DNA of 64,000 nucleotides. Origin: Vigna angularis (taxonomy: Eukaryota; Streptophyta; Magnoliopsida; Fabales; Fabaceae). Position numbers and translations under genes: made by a program. Shown in pieces: positions 13,099 to 24,620 of this stretch (its first letter is position 1; every line of letters starts with the position of its first letter). The stretch is from assembly GCF_016808095.1 (NCBI RefSeq), contig NC_068970.1:36242630-36306629 (forward strand), read 5' to 3'. The notes under the pieces were generated by a model that made no database searches, was not told the DNA's origin, and worked only from the letters and a program-made list of their open reading frames with translations.

Positions 13099-13363
13099 TG
13101 TTAATAAAATCTCACGATACACACACTCTGATATTTTCCTAAAATTGAGTCTTACTATTCATTGATAATTGAAGGCTTAAATAGTCGTGATACTTACAAT
13201 ATTATGAGAATAAAAATAAAATCTAAAAAAAAAATATCAACTATCTTAAAAATAAAATCTGCTTAATCTATCATAAATAATATCGTACCTAGATAAACTG
13301 AAAATCATAACTATGTATCCCTATTTTATCTCTATCAAATCAAATTAAATATTATTAGACCCA
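13099..13363 (-). repeat. 3' LTR of the gag-protease element (265 bp)
   Basis: It aligns along its length with 15103-15343. It carries about 24 extra bases between two copies of CTTA (near 13152-13180), so the other LTR lost this segment by deletion between the short repeats, or this one gained it. It ends TTAACA on the minus strand, giving a TG...CA LTR. Confidence 0.85.
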
Positions 13364-13377
13364 AGCTCTTACTACTC
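13364..13377 (-). other. polypurine tract-like sequence
   Basis: On the minus strand GAGTAGTAAGAGC directly precedes the 3' LTR start TGGG. Purine-rich composition and position fit a plus-strand primer, although the tract is imperfect. Confidence 0.45.
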
Positions 13378-13735
13378 ATACTTTGCTTCAAACATCTTCT
13401 CTCCAAGATTTTGAGCTCTAGTTCATACAACCAGTTCTTCTTCGCCTTTGCTTGGGTTGCTAGACGACCATGCTTATCCTTTAAATATAGTATCTGGTCC
13501 TTCATAAAAATTGAATTACCTTTTTCAATTATCTGACCCATGCTTAAAATATTGATCTTCAGCTCCGGAACATAGTAAACATCCCTAATCTCTTCAACTC
13601 GTCCATTCTTCTGCATATGTCGGATTGTTCCACGCCCTTTCACAGCCACCTTGGAGTCATCTCCGAAAGACACAAATTTGGCCTCCACATATGATTGCTT
13701 GCCCCAATACCTAGATACCATACCGAGTTGGTAGA
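13378..13735 (-). pseudogene. copia protease C-terminal / pre-integrase region
   Basis: The minus-strand frame contains FGDDSKVAVKGRG and IRDVYYVPELKINILSMGQ, which match the segment between the protease active site and the GAG-pre-integrase domain of Ty1/copia polyproteins (SFGDDS..PVKG.G; V.YVP.L..NLLS.GQL). It is in a different frame from the upstream protease motif, so a frameshift or deletion separates them. The frame runs out just before the integrase HHCC region and meets the polypurine tract, which marks where the parental pol was lost. Confidence 0.75.
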
Positions 13736-14006
13736 AATCTCATCAGTCTTTGATTTCAAGCATGGTCCAACATCTGCCTTCTTCAACTCCTCAAGCTCAA
13801 CCCTTTGTTTATTCATAATCTCATTAGCTTCATCTAGAAGCCTCCCTATCTGCTGAATCTCTTCATCTTTTTGTTTGAGTTCTTTCTCCAGGATTTCGTT
13901 CTCCACAATTGTTGCATCCTTTACCGAGATTACTTCATCCATTGTTGGGATTAGGCTCTCCATGTCCACTACATCTAAGCTCTTTGCCATTAACATAATT
14001 CCACAC
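13640..14006 (-). pseudogene. gag C-terminal coiled coil and protease active site (inactive)
   Basis: A Glu/Lys-rich, coiled-coil-like stretch (EKELKQKDEEIQQIGRLLDE) precedes VWYLGIGASNHM. In active copia proteases this is WYLDTGASNHM, with the catalytic Asp in D-T-G. Here it reads G-I-G, so the catalytic aspartate is lost. The frame is the same as gag upstream, separated by a stop after EDAEE near 14006. It stops shortly after the active site, where the frameshift to the next segment lies. Confidence 0.75.
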
Positions 14007-15013
14007 TATTCTTCTGCATCTTCAGTAACGAGATTAGTCTCCCCCTTTATCTCGGTCTTGCAATACTTTGCAATATGGCCAACCTTGCCACAATTGTAGC
14101 ACTTGCTTGATCTACACTCGTTTGCATAGTGGCCATACTTGCCACACTTAAAACACTCAACTTCTAACTGATCTCCTCGACCTTTCCCTTGTCCTCGGTC
14201 ACGCAAATTCTGTAGACCGGTTTGCTCTTCTCTATCATTCTCAAAATTACCTCGGCCATGTCCACCTCGTCCTTGGCCTCCTCGTCCTCTACCGCCAGGA
14301 CCTCGGCTCTAAGTAATTCAAATTTTATTCGAGTCAAACTTTACCTATAATGCTTGATCGTCGGGTTCAACCTGATCATCCCAACTCGTTCTCCTTTGTT
14401 CGTGGGCTTCTAATGACCCAACAACTTCATCCACTATGAGAACTGACAAGTCCTTCGATTCTTCTTTGGCGCACACAATACTTTCGAAATCTTTTGTAGG
14501 GGATCTCAAAATTTTTCCCGCAACCCGGCTAGATATCATTTGTTCTCCATTCCTGCCGAGTTGGTTGGCGACCTTCTCCACCCGAGTTATGTACTCGGTT
14601 ATATGCTCTTTGGACTCCATCTTCAACTGTTCAAACTCTCCTCTGAGAGCTTGTATTCAGACTTGTCTAACGCGATTGTCACCTTTATACGCAACCTCTA
14701 ATATCTCCCATGCTTCCTTTGCTGATTTAGCATTTGCTATTTTTTCGAATCCCGACTCATCTGCTGCATTGTAGAGGAAATACAATGCTGACCCATCTCT
14801 TGCACGTGATTTCTTTAACGCGGTTATATGTGCCATCGTTTGATGTTCATCTTCATTAGGTTCAACGTACCCGTCTTCCACCATATCCCAAATGTCTTGG
14901 GATCTCAATAACGCCTTCATATGTAGGCACCAATTATCATAATTATTTTTTCTCGTCAATTGTGGCACACTCATACTATTGACAACCTTTGTCATCTCTC
15001 TAAAAAAAATCAA
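14006..15013 (-). pseudogene. gag: copia gag (UBN2-type with two CCHC knuckles), broken
   Basis: Gag builds the virus-like particle and binds element RNA. One minus-strand frame runs from a Met at 15013 (a second at 14995 is the more usual start): QLTRKNNYDNWCLHMKALL is the UBN2 N-terminal signature, and AKEAWEILEVAYKG is the conserved middle helix. An in-frame stop near 14657 (a CGA-to-TGA type change) follows RVRQV. The frame resumes with LRGEFEQLKMES and TRVEKVANQLGRNG, then stops near 14345 and 14305. It continues through an Arg/Gly-rich linker to two zinc knuckles (CFKCGKYGHYANEC and CYNCGKVGHIAKYC), both with intact C-X2-C-X4-H-X4-C. All pieces share one frame, so the damage is nonsense mutation rather than rearrangement. 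Confidence 0.85.
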
Positions 15014-15089
15014 GCACTTACTTTTTCTCTCACGGTGTTTGACTCTCTCATCTCTCTTTTTTTCTCTTTCTCGGTACTCAGAGCATAAA

Positions 15090-15101
15090 GTTCTGATACC
15101 A
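15090..15101 (-). other. primer binding site, initiator tRNA-Met
   Basis: The minus strand reads TGGTATCAGAAC, one base after the 5' LTR end. The canonical tRNA-iMet complement is TGGTATCAGAGC, so 11 of 12 positions match. This fixes the element's orientation and the LTR boundary. Confidence 0.9.
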
Positions 15102-15102
15102 C

Positions 15103-15343
15103 TATTAAGAAAATCTCACGATACACACACTCTGATATTTTCCTAAAATTGAGTCTTAAATAGCTGTGACACTTACAATATTACAGGAATAAAAATAAAA
15201 TCTGAAAATAAAATATCAACTATCTTAAAAATAAAATCTACTTAATCTATCATAAAATAATATTGTACATAGATAAACTGAAAATCATAACTACGTATCC
15301 CTATTTTATCTCTATCAAATCAAAATAAATATTATTAGGCCCA
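15103..15343 (-). repeat. 5' LTR of the gag-protease element (241 bp)
   Basis: It starts TGGGCCTAATAATATT on the minus strand and ends TTAATA before the primer site. A TATTTAAG box near 15160 (minus strand CAGCTATTTAAGACTC) is a plausible core promoter. Compared with the 3' LTR it lacks about 24 bases and shows several substitutions, so the insertion is not young. Confidence 0.85.
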
Positions 15344-16050
15344 AAAACTAATAAAATAAGATTTAAACAAAACTATTAATAAAACCCTAAAGTTTAAGTT
15401 TATCCCAACAAATTGATGATTGATCAATTCATCCAAGCATAAAAACATAAACCAAATCATTAACAATGAATAACAATAATATTATATATAAAGTAGTAGT
15501 AGTACAGATAATCAAAATATATTACAATGTAAGAGAGTTTAGCTACTCATGTTGATAATCTTCCTTGCAAGCATATGCAATAGTTTTTCCATCTCATACT
15601 CTCTTCAGATATTGCAATAAGTTTGAAGAGAAATCCTAAGAACGAAACCTCAAGAAGAAGCTCTTAAAAAAGAGTAACACCATGTTTTTATAGAAAATAC
15701 AGTTATGGCTTCAACTCCATGTTCAACTCTTCAACACTAAGATTTTCTCCTATGCAAGGTTTTCTTATGGCTAAAGTTTCTTGCTTTGAGGATCTAGCCT
15801 TGAGGTTTTCTTCCTGAGATGGTTTCCTCTCGGTTGCAACCTTTCTTGGTGAAGCTTCAACTCTTTAGATCCATTTTTTAAGGTTTCCTACTTCATAGGG
15901 TTTCCTCCTTGGCTTCAGTGTCATGTTTTTTACTTCAGTTGTGCAGACCATTTTGACTTGTTCTTAACTACCTTTTAGTGCTTCAACCTCAATTCTAGAA
16001 CTCAGCTGCACAATTCTTGTAGTATTGCAAAAGTGCTACATTATAACAAA
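15344..16050 (-). mobile_element. right (5') part of a split gypsy-type LTR
   Basis: Read on the minus strand: several degenerate AAACCTCAAGG / GAAACCATCTCAGG-like motifs, then a TATA-like CTATAAAAACATGG (plus 15680-15695), then a leader and long U5. This is the same layout as the plus-strand LTR at 11200-12268, so both probably belong to related Athila/Tat-type families in opposite orientation. The 3' part continues beyond the inserted gag element at 12846-13098. Confidence 0.45.
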
Positions 16051-19000
16051 AAACATATTAATTTCTTTCTAAACCAATTTCCCATATAACATTCTTCATT
16101 ATAAGTTAATTAGGATTAATTTACTCAAAGATAGTTCATTTCATTCAATCTAAGTGCCAAAATCATGTATCAAAATAAGTAAATTGGACATGATGTTACA
16201 ATAAGTAGTTAATATTTCGATTTGTCCTTTACAATCTTGGTATCTTCTTAGAGATGTTAGAATTTGCATATCTTTTTTACATATTCCAATTGACAACATT
16301 TATGGTATTTTGCTTTAGGCCTCCACTAACACTTGTTGTGTTTGTGATTATTTTTCTTACACTATAGACAAGACGAAAAAACACATGTGTTGTTGTTTGA
16401 ATTTTACTTTCTCCTTTTGTAACTCTTAACTTTGAAAACATTTTTGTTAGTAAGATGTAAAGTAGCTCCAACTGCATTATCTTCTCACACCGATTTTAGT
16501 TGCCCATGTTCTTACAAGGCATGCATAACTTCTATCAAAGTAATTGTAAACAGATATTGTGTTTTTCAATAAAGTAATAGATTTTTATATCCCTCTAACT
16601 TCATTATTAGAATTTTCCTTTCAAGTCTAGAATTTAAAAACTCCTTACCTAATAATTTTATCTTATTGAAAATATCAAACTATTTGACGGAGTATTCCTC
16701 AATTACCTCAAATTATTTCATTTTTTGTAACTCAAATTTTCTTATCAAATTTAACGCTTTCATATCTCAATTCTTTTAATTGCTTTCACATTTTCCTTTC
16801 AAATAATCTTAAATTTATTTAGATGACTTTAAGGTCATAATTGTGATAACAATATGAAAAAAAATTGTTATTTTATTTTATATGTATAGTCTATATATAA
16901 AATAAAATATGATAGAATATCAAATATTTATAATCTACTATTATAAATAATATATATTAAATAATAAATAAATATATTTTTGTTTTTATGTAAAAGATAG
17001 TTCTAAAACAACAAAAGGTTTCCTTAAATAGAATATGTTAAACAAATATTTTCAATGTTTTATTGACATAAAATCTTTAACGATTTAAGAGGAAATAGTT
17101 TCGTAAATAATTAAATGAAGTTGAGTTTATCAATTTGGTGGCACAACTTGAAAACTACTCAAATTCAACGAGGGAAAACCTTCTACCAAATTGCATGTAA
17201 AATGTTGATCTTATTATTATATTACTTATATAGTTTAGGCTATTATTTCAAATTAATTAATGATACTATAAAAACTTTGAAGTTAAAATATATCTATTAT
17301 TTTTTAGTTCACATGTGATGAATTATATTGTGGATGTAGGGCAAGGTAAATTTTGAAAATTTGACGTGATAGGAAAGCATGTGATGAAGAATAAAAGAAA
17401 GGGAAAATGACTGTGGTTGTCTTAGGAATAGACAATGATATGCTACGCATTAGTTGTCTGCCTACAAATTTAGAAAGATTGGCATAACTGTGGGTATAAC
17501 CATTCCAACCACCTCAAACAATTACAACGTCAATCTTCACGCAACCTTGTTCCTCTACTTCCACCCAAACAAAATAAAAAAAGACCACATAAAACAGAAA
17601 GTGACTTTAAAATCTTCATATTTTCTAATGTGTGTTATCTCAACCAATTTAATTGATTTCTTTAGTTGTGGAGATTAATCATTTGAGATGTGGACAAGCT
17701 TCTTCAATGGCTACATATTCGCTTATTAATTCTTAATGGAAAAAGACATAATTTCTTAATTTAAGGAAAGTATAGTCTCATTTAATTGCAAAGTATCACT
17801 TTCATTTAACATTCGCACGATTAAAAATTAAAATTAAAATGTGTGTGTGTGTGTTCGTTTTCATTACAGGACCATTTTTCAAAAAGCAAACAATTCTAAA
17901 ATTGAATTTAAAGTGTTTGTAAATTCTTTATTTTAAATAATTTAAGAAGAGTTAGATTTAAATCTTGTTTATATTATTTTTTATCTAATTATTTATAAAT
18001 AAACATAAAAATTATTTTTAAATAAAATTATAAAAAAAATATTACATTATTAATAGAAAAATTATAAAACTAGTAAACATATATAAATATGATATTATAA
18101 AAAATAAATTATATACATACTAATTTTAATCATAATTCAATTAGTTAGTTTCTTAAAATATAATAATTAATATGACTAATACTATTATTGAATGTAAAAT
18201 TACCATTCATCAAATTACACAAATTTTAATTTTATATATTTGAAAAGATTTGCAAGTTTATTTTAAAATATTAAATTAATAAGATAGATTGAAAATATTA
18301 TGTTGTTATAATAAACTAATTGGATTTATTTAGATATTTCATATAGATGCCTTTCTAAAAACATATATTTATAAGCATAAATGAATGTACAACAAAAACT
18401 AATAGTGAAGTTATATTTATTTAACCTATTCTTCTTAGTTTACTTTACATCTTCATATTTCTCCGTCTGTAAATATTAATGTGTTAGGTCATCACAAAGA
18501 AAAGCAGCAATCATGATTAAATTTAATCAAATAAACATATTATATGCACTTCATAAAAATGAAGATAATAGTCATTCTTCATTATTAAATTCCCAACTCA
18601 TTCGATACAAAGTCGTCCTTAGTGACATAAAAAATGAAATGATCACTAGGTTTAACTAGATCAACACATTACATAATCATATTTCTAATCCATGTGACAA
18701 AAAATATCCCTTCTAAGAAGAGAAAAGAAAAAATTAACAACCATGATTACATTTAATCAAATTAACCCAATGCATTATTCGATCATCAAATCTCTATCAA
18801 GTGAGATAAGATTATCTATCATGATAATGAATAGATCTAGCGTATAAACCCATCACATACACTTACATGGAAATGAAGAAATGATTGACAAATCACTCTT
18901 GTTTTTTAATTTATTATTTTAAAATAAATTTTAATACTTTTAAAATTGGTATACTCAGTTTATTAAATCTATGTTAAACACATGCGCTACACATGTCCTT

Positions 19001-19643
19001 TTTATTTTTATTATTGTACTAAAAAACCATATAACTTGACTTAAATATGTAACATTTTATTTAGTAGTATAAATTATCATAATTAATAATCCAAAGCCAC
19101 ATAATCTAAAAAACTAAAATACTTTTATCCAATAGTATAATTATAATAACATATGGTATGTATACAATTCAAGGAAACTATAAGGAAAGAGATTGAAATT
19201 CTTTCATAAAGGTCTTATACAAAAGAAATATAGTCCTAAAACTACATAGTTGCATCATCATCTCCTCTAAAGGTAGTAGATCGACTCCTACTTTCTTATA
19301 TTTATTCACATAAGGTGATTATTGTAAACTAAAAATATAAATACAAAACAAATCAACAATGTATAAAAAAATTCTCTACAACTAGGATTTTCTCCTTGGA
19401 ATTTCCTACTTTATATCAACTCATACTTTAATTCATCATATTTTATCAATATCACACATACAATAAATTATATTAATCATACCTAAGCATACAAGTATAT
19501 ACATATCAAGTGACTCCACATCATATTTTAGAAGTTCATATCATCACCATACATACTTTACACGTGATACACACTCTCTTAAGTATATTTCATAACAACT
19601 TAAATACAAATATATAAATTATTTGTGTTGATAGGGGGAGTAA
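16051..19643. other. AT-rich intergenic DNA, mostly unrecognised
   Basis: I see no gene. Two loosely similar segments (about 18508-18550 and 18739-18783, both around CATGATTA.ATTTAATCAAAT) suggest an old duplication. A 15-base string AAACACATGCGCTAC at 18976-18990 recurs exactly at 24713-24727. Open frames at 16277-16477, 17115-17318 and 17454-17678 have no recognisable content. Confidence 0.5.
19634..19641 (+). other. polypurine tract before LTR
   Basis: AGGGGGAG in a TTGATAGGGGGAG context, just upstream of the LTR start at 19644. It identifies what follows as a 3' LTR. The internal coding part of the element is not recognisable upstream. Confidence 0.5.
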
Positions 19644-20960
19644 TGTGAATGTTAAACTCAATCCCTTATGTGTTTGGTTTTGGATGATGACAACAACAAA
19701 AATGTTTCTTTTTGTTTAAAACATATATTGCCTGAAATGTTTGGTTTGCATACTTACTATGATAATACATGTGTTTACATATGTAGTATGCATACTCATG
19801 ATTTCAAATGTTAAAACCACTTGCACAAAACATATATGTATGAAGTAATCGATTACCGTGGTTATGTAATCAATTACGTTCATCAAATTAGCTAATGCTT
19901 AAACTACGACAAACTACAAGTTTTAACTGATTACATTATATGTATAATCGATTAAAACTCGTGCCTTTGCTAACACCTATTTGCAATGTGCTGTGATGAG
20001 CTTTGAGAAGAAAAAGTTTTCAAAATTGACTTAGTGTAATACTTAACCGATTACACAGTTTCCTTAATCGGTTAAATCTAGTATACATTGAATTTTGTTT
20101 TCATGATAAGTCTTAACTATCATAACGATCATATATTTAAATGTTTTGACTTGCAGTTTATGTGAAATCGATTACATTAATTGCTTAATCAATTAAATCT
20201 GTTTTAATGTAATTTTGATGTAACTCTGTTAAATATGTAACCGATTACATTATTTTGGTAATCGATTAAAAAACGTCAAACATATGAAAATCTATATAAT
20301 GACGCATAACACTCTACATTAAAAACTTTTGATCTTTTGAACTTTTAAATCTGACATAAGAGAGTCAAAAAAGACTTTTGCAGGTGTGTTGGTTCTCCAA
20401 GAATCAAGATACAAAAGATTTACAACTTTGAAGGATTGCTTTGAACTATCACTGACTGATCAATCTACTATACATTGAGGTGTTTTCTTTCTAGATCAAA
20501 ACTTTGTTTACAATTATAGATTGTGGTTTCCCGGTGCGTGTTGCCAGGAAGAGAACATGTTGTTCTTGTGACTTTGAGAAGGGTCTCAAAGGGATACTAC
20601 AGAAGAGAGGTTTGTTCTTTCTGTAGGGTGTTTTCCTATATTAGATTGGTGAGTTAGAGAGGAGATTACATTTGAGAGTTGGTCTCTAAGCCTTGTTGTA
20701 AAAACTCAAATATTTATAGTGAAAGGTCTTTCAATCTCAAGTTGATTGAAAGGGACTGGATGTAGGTATTGAGGCCGAACCACTATAAAAAATTTTGTTT
20801 GTTTTCTATCCTTTGACTCTTTTACTGCATTATTTTCATTATTGTATTGTGCATTAAAGATCATTCTAAAGATTTCCAAAATGATAGAAAAAGAAAGCAT
20901 TTTTATTACTTACCAATTCACCCCCTCTTGGTAAGAGAAATAGGCCTTACATTTCTTACA
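19644..20960 (+). mobile_element. copia-type (SIRE/Maximus-like) LTR, 3' LTR of a lost element
   Basis: It starts TGTGAATGTTAAACTC and ends ...CATTTCTTACA, about 1.32 kb. U3 carries repeated AATCGATTA motifs (several between 19845 and 20275), a TATATAAT box at 20293-20300, a leader, a U5 block with GACTTTGAGAAGG and TCTCAAAGGG, and a CACCCCCTCTTGG stretch near the end. The last feature is typical of legume SIRE-like LTRs just before the TGGTATCAG primer site. Here ATTTGGGAT follows the LTR, a degenerate remnant of that site at best. It is related to 2806-3829 on the other strand. Confidence 0.65.
20293..20300 (+). promoter_or_regulatory. LTR TATA box
   Basis: TATATAAT, followed by an AT-rich spacer and a leader beginning around 20320-20330. 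This is the expected place for the LTR core promoter. Confidence 0.45.
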
Positions 20961-21238
20961 ATTTGGGATTTTAAAAATAAAACTTCAAGTTCCAAAAAAC
21001 ACATAAAATTTTGTTCTTAAATTCAAATTAAATACAACTAAATCAAGAATGCAATGCAAAAAGAATAAACTCAATTAGGCAATTATGAAAACATTTATGC
21101 ACCAAACAAGAAATAAAGATCAAAGTTGTCTATCGAATATAAATCTCTAATCAAATGTTCCAACGATAAAAATAAAGAATCATATGTCTATCGGAAATTG
21201 ACTTACTAGAGAAAATACAAGGATATACTCCTTTCATT
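20961..21238. other. AT-rich spacer, nothing recognised
   Basis: The sequence after the LTR end shows no retroelement coding motif, so the element's 5' interior is absent on this side. Confidence 0.4.
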
Positions 21239-22330
21239 CTGATAGACGGGCCAAGCCCAATTATCTTAGTGTAGTATTTCGTTTACTTTTAAGCATGTAT
21301 AAAAGGTGTTAGGCATGTGGTAGATAGGAGGGGCTTTTTGTCTTATATATAGACATGCCACCACCTCTTGTAAGGGACTTTTGAACATAATGACTTGTTA
21401 TTCTGTTGAGAACACTCCAGAACAATTCTACCTTGAGAGTCAAGGCTAGAGAATCCCAAGGGATCTCCTCTAGCCACCTTCCATCTCACACTATCATTCT
21501 CTCATTTTCCATCATCAGATTCTCACTCCTCCATCAAAGCATTTTCCTCCTATTATCATTTGCCACGTGACCTGCATCAGCCACGGTCTCCAGCACATTA
21601 TCCTCGTCCTCGCCAGCGTCATTCCTCTCCACGTCTACATTCCCACACTCGCAAGTCTCATTCTTTCTCTCGCGCTGCTTCAGGAGACGATTGTCTCTCA
21701 GAACTCGCCAGCAACGTCACCAACTTCATCTTCTTCCCAATTTCTTACAGTAAGCTTCTCCACCGAATCATATCCTCTACCCTCACCGATAGATCTATCT
21801 TTTTGATCGATTAAACCTTTGTTTGGTGCCCTATCTCTGCTTCCGCCATCGTTCTTCGCTCTTTCACCGAGTAAAATCCCGATTTCTTTCCATTCCATCG
21901 ATTCAATCGGTGAATCCCTCTTTTCCACCCATTAGTTCTCTTCCTACCTCTAAATCTAAAATCTACACCGTTCAAACCTTCAAAGCCTAGGGTTGGTTTT
22001 CCGCTGTGTCATCTATTCTCTGTCTCGAGCTAAACTGGATTTCATGTCTTCTCACCGATTCGCCTCAATCATTCGTCTATCACATTCTCTCTCATAACAT
22101 CCAACTAGATTGGTTTGACGTTTCATAACATTCGTCTATCGCATACTCAAAACCTTATATCTATGCTAGTTGAAATAGTGATCAATAATCTAAATTGATT
22201 GCCTTTTCCTTGGCTGCCTGGTATGATATTCTTTTATCCTTATTGATTGTCCTTCTTCTGAGCTCAATCTAATGCTTCTCAATTCTTACTAATTTTATGT
22301 CTTCAAACAATTTCTCCTTTAATTGTACCT
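21239..22330 (+). mobile_element. promoter/leader-like segment, probably an LTR fragment
   Basis: It begins TGATAGACGGGCCAAGC. A TATATATA box lies at about 21345-21352, then a stretch with CTAGAGAATCCCAAGG, then a segment (21540-22090) that is markedly richer in G+C and CpG than its surroundings. CACAGTAAGCTTC-like sequence near 21748 could be a splice donor. Three overlapping frames of 76-84 codons are open there on both strands, but none resembles a known protein, and open frames on both strands at once suggest composition, not coding. An LTR U5 or the first exon of a lost gene are both possible. Confidence 0.35.
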
Positions 22331-22334
22331 CACA

Positions 22335-24620
22335 TGTAACATCCCATTTTTAATAGTAAAATACTACTAAAATGAATATTACATATATGATATTGGAACT
22401 ACCATGAGAAAACAAACTCACAAAAGACAAAGTCTACACTTATAGAATCATCTGACCTCCCAATTGTTTCACCCTCACCTCTCGCTGGAGTAACTGTAAA
22501 GAATGTCTCCCTAAGCTCACACCATTAAGGTGATCATCGCAAAAGAGAAAACATACACAAAGACACACAACACAAAAGCAAGGGTAAGCTAGATTCAAAA
22601 CATTACATCATGTCAATTAAAATATCTCACATAATAATCATACTGATAGCATAGATCAACTCAAACATCTTAGTGTAAAAAGACCTAGACCGACTGTTTG
22701 GACTTAGAATGAATGTCGATCTATGGTGGGTTGTGCACTTATTGTGGCCTCTACTGTTTTGCAAAGCCATTGCCAATGGGTTTCACCCTACCACACTCAC
22801 AAGGTTAGTATGTTCCATGCCTTGGATCATACTGGAAGTACCCAAGACTAAGACCTCCTGCTACTCTTCACGACATGTGTCAATCTTCTTTACTTGAGAA
22901 TGAAAGACCATTAGAGTTTCAGGATAACCCCCAAGACTGAGCTCCCTACATTCATTCTAAACATACTTGAAACTTACACCAAGAATTCCACCTTGGAACT
23001 CACTTTCACAACTTTGAAACACTTTGAACCCATGTACATACATCTCTTTACTTTTACATTGCATACTAATACATGGAACTATTTATCATACATTAAACAA
23101 CCAAAAACACCATTATAAGTCATTGTGAGTCACAAAATAATAGAATTTTCTTTATAGCAACTTCTTACTCACACTTAGGCATGGATAAAAACTTTGAAAC
23201 CCTCACCAATAGCTTCGAAAGGGTCCAAAACCCCCAAAACGACCTAAAGAACGTCCAAAACGGACATCCAAAACTCTGAAAACCACCCAAAACTAGTGTA
23301 GTGACGTCTAGTATGACAATAATCAATTATCATATGTGATAATCGATTATTCTTATCAGTTTTTTACAACAACCTAATTTTTTTGGGTTTTTCGCATCTT
23401 AAACATATCCAAACGATCAATTTAGAATTTGTAACACTAATATTGATATGAAAACATGTTTATAAATGAAAGTAGAGTATTGCATTGGTCATTTGGATAT
23501 GAATTAGATGTACCAAACCAACTCAATAACTCAAAACCCCCAAATTGGACTAAAAACCAACTTAAGATGCAACTTTCACCTTCATGACAGATTTTCACTG
23601 GTTTGAACCTCTATCCAAGTCCTAATTAGCGTCATAACCTAATCCAAACTCTCCAAAACAGATTAAACCCCTTACTTCAAAATCTCACTACTTAAAACCC
23701 CATTTTACACTAAAAACACTCTAAACTTCAACTATACACAACCATTTCATTGCAGATCATATTTCAATCACATTATACCTCCATCAAATCTTAATTTACC
23801 TCATGACACCACCTCAATAACATTTTTCCCACATCAGCCCCAAATTCTCAAACTCACATATCAAACCCCCTTTTTAGACATAAATACCCAAGTAATTGAC
23901 CATTCTTCAATCCAAACACTTTGAATCCAATTTTCAATAATCATACAACTTCATCACACACCATCAAGACAACAACAACATTACAAACACACCACATCAA
24001 GCATTCAACGTCATACAATCATTTATCATCATCTAAACATAAAGAGTATTAGCAACAACCTAGCTATTTCACTGAAAACATCTTATCATTCATAGAGCTA
24101 CTAAATTCAAACCACAAACGAAATCTAAAACAAAGTCTAGCTTCCCTTACCTTAACATTTTCTCCTTCACGACAACACCCAAGATCACGAGACGCAGGAA
24201 GAAACCCTCTTCGAAACCCTGAACCCCAAATGCGAACCCTAAAGTGATCTTGAAAAACGTTGTGCTTGAGTCACCGAAAACTCACCGTGAAGATGCCGGC
24301 ACTCAGCCGTCGCGAAGTTGTCGCCGTCACACCCACGAACGGAGACAGTTGCATCGCAAAGAGGAATGAGTTTCCTCCCACTGCTCCCTTTCCCTCACAC
24401 CCACAACCTTCTATGACCCTAAAACTTTCATAGAAATGAAAGAAGAAAAAGGGAAAGTTATGAAAGAAGAAGACAAGAAGGAGAGTGACAAAGAATAAGA
24501 ATAAGAAGGAAAAGAACGAGTTCTTACATCACACACCTCTAAAATAAATAACACTCTCAAATTACTGATCCATTTGAGAATGTTACTGTAATTTAAAAGG
24601 ATAAAACGGTAAAATAATTA
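22335..24620 (-). mobile_element. large gypsy-type LTR (solo or remnant)
   Basis: The left end reads TGTAACATCCC, so on the minus strand the repeat ends GGGATGTTACA, a common LTR terminus in legume gypsy repeats. On the minus strand a TATA-like ATTTATTTTAGAGG near 24540 is followed by a pyrimidine-rich leader, a GC-richer block (24160-24430, CpG-dense), and a long downstream part. The segment AGGGTAAGCTAG (about 22580) and the GTGATCATCGC block are ones I associate with dispersed repeats in bean/cowpea genomes. No internal coding region was found. The right boundary is approximate and no clear target duplication was seen. Confidence 0.5.

Larger units (their letters stand above)
13099..15343 (-). 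mobile_element. non-autonomous copia element with gag-protease only (TR-GAG-like)
   Basis: A complete LTR-to-LTR unit of about 2.25 kb on the minus strand. Two LTRs (13099-13363 and 15103-15343) start TGGG and end TTAACA or TTAATA. A primer site matching initiator tRNA-Met lies one base inside the 5' LTR, and a purine-rich tract lies next to the 3' LTR. The 1.74-kb interior encodes only gag, zinc knuckles and the protease region; integrase, reverse transcriptase and RNase H are absent. Similar 'terminal repeat with GAG' elements are known in plants, chiefly gypsy-type, so a copia version or an internally deleted parent are both possible. No convincing target-site duplication was found. Confidence 0.8.

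Noticed and set aside
14436..14774. 112-codon plus-strand ORF
   Set aside because: Lies antisense to the copia gag, which has clear family motifs on the minus strand; it is a shadow. The same holds for 13875-14099.
13094..15348. 5-bp target-site duplication of the gag-protease element
   Set aside because: AATAG at left and AAAAC at right do not match in any alignment of the boundaries I tried.
21560..21928. Three overlapping ORFs (plus and minus) of 76-84 codons
   Set aside because: Open on both strands because the segment is locally GC-rich; none resembles a known protein, and they overlap each other.
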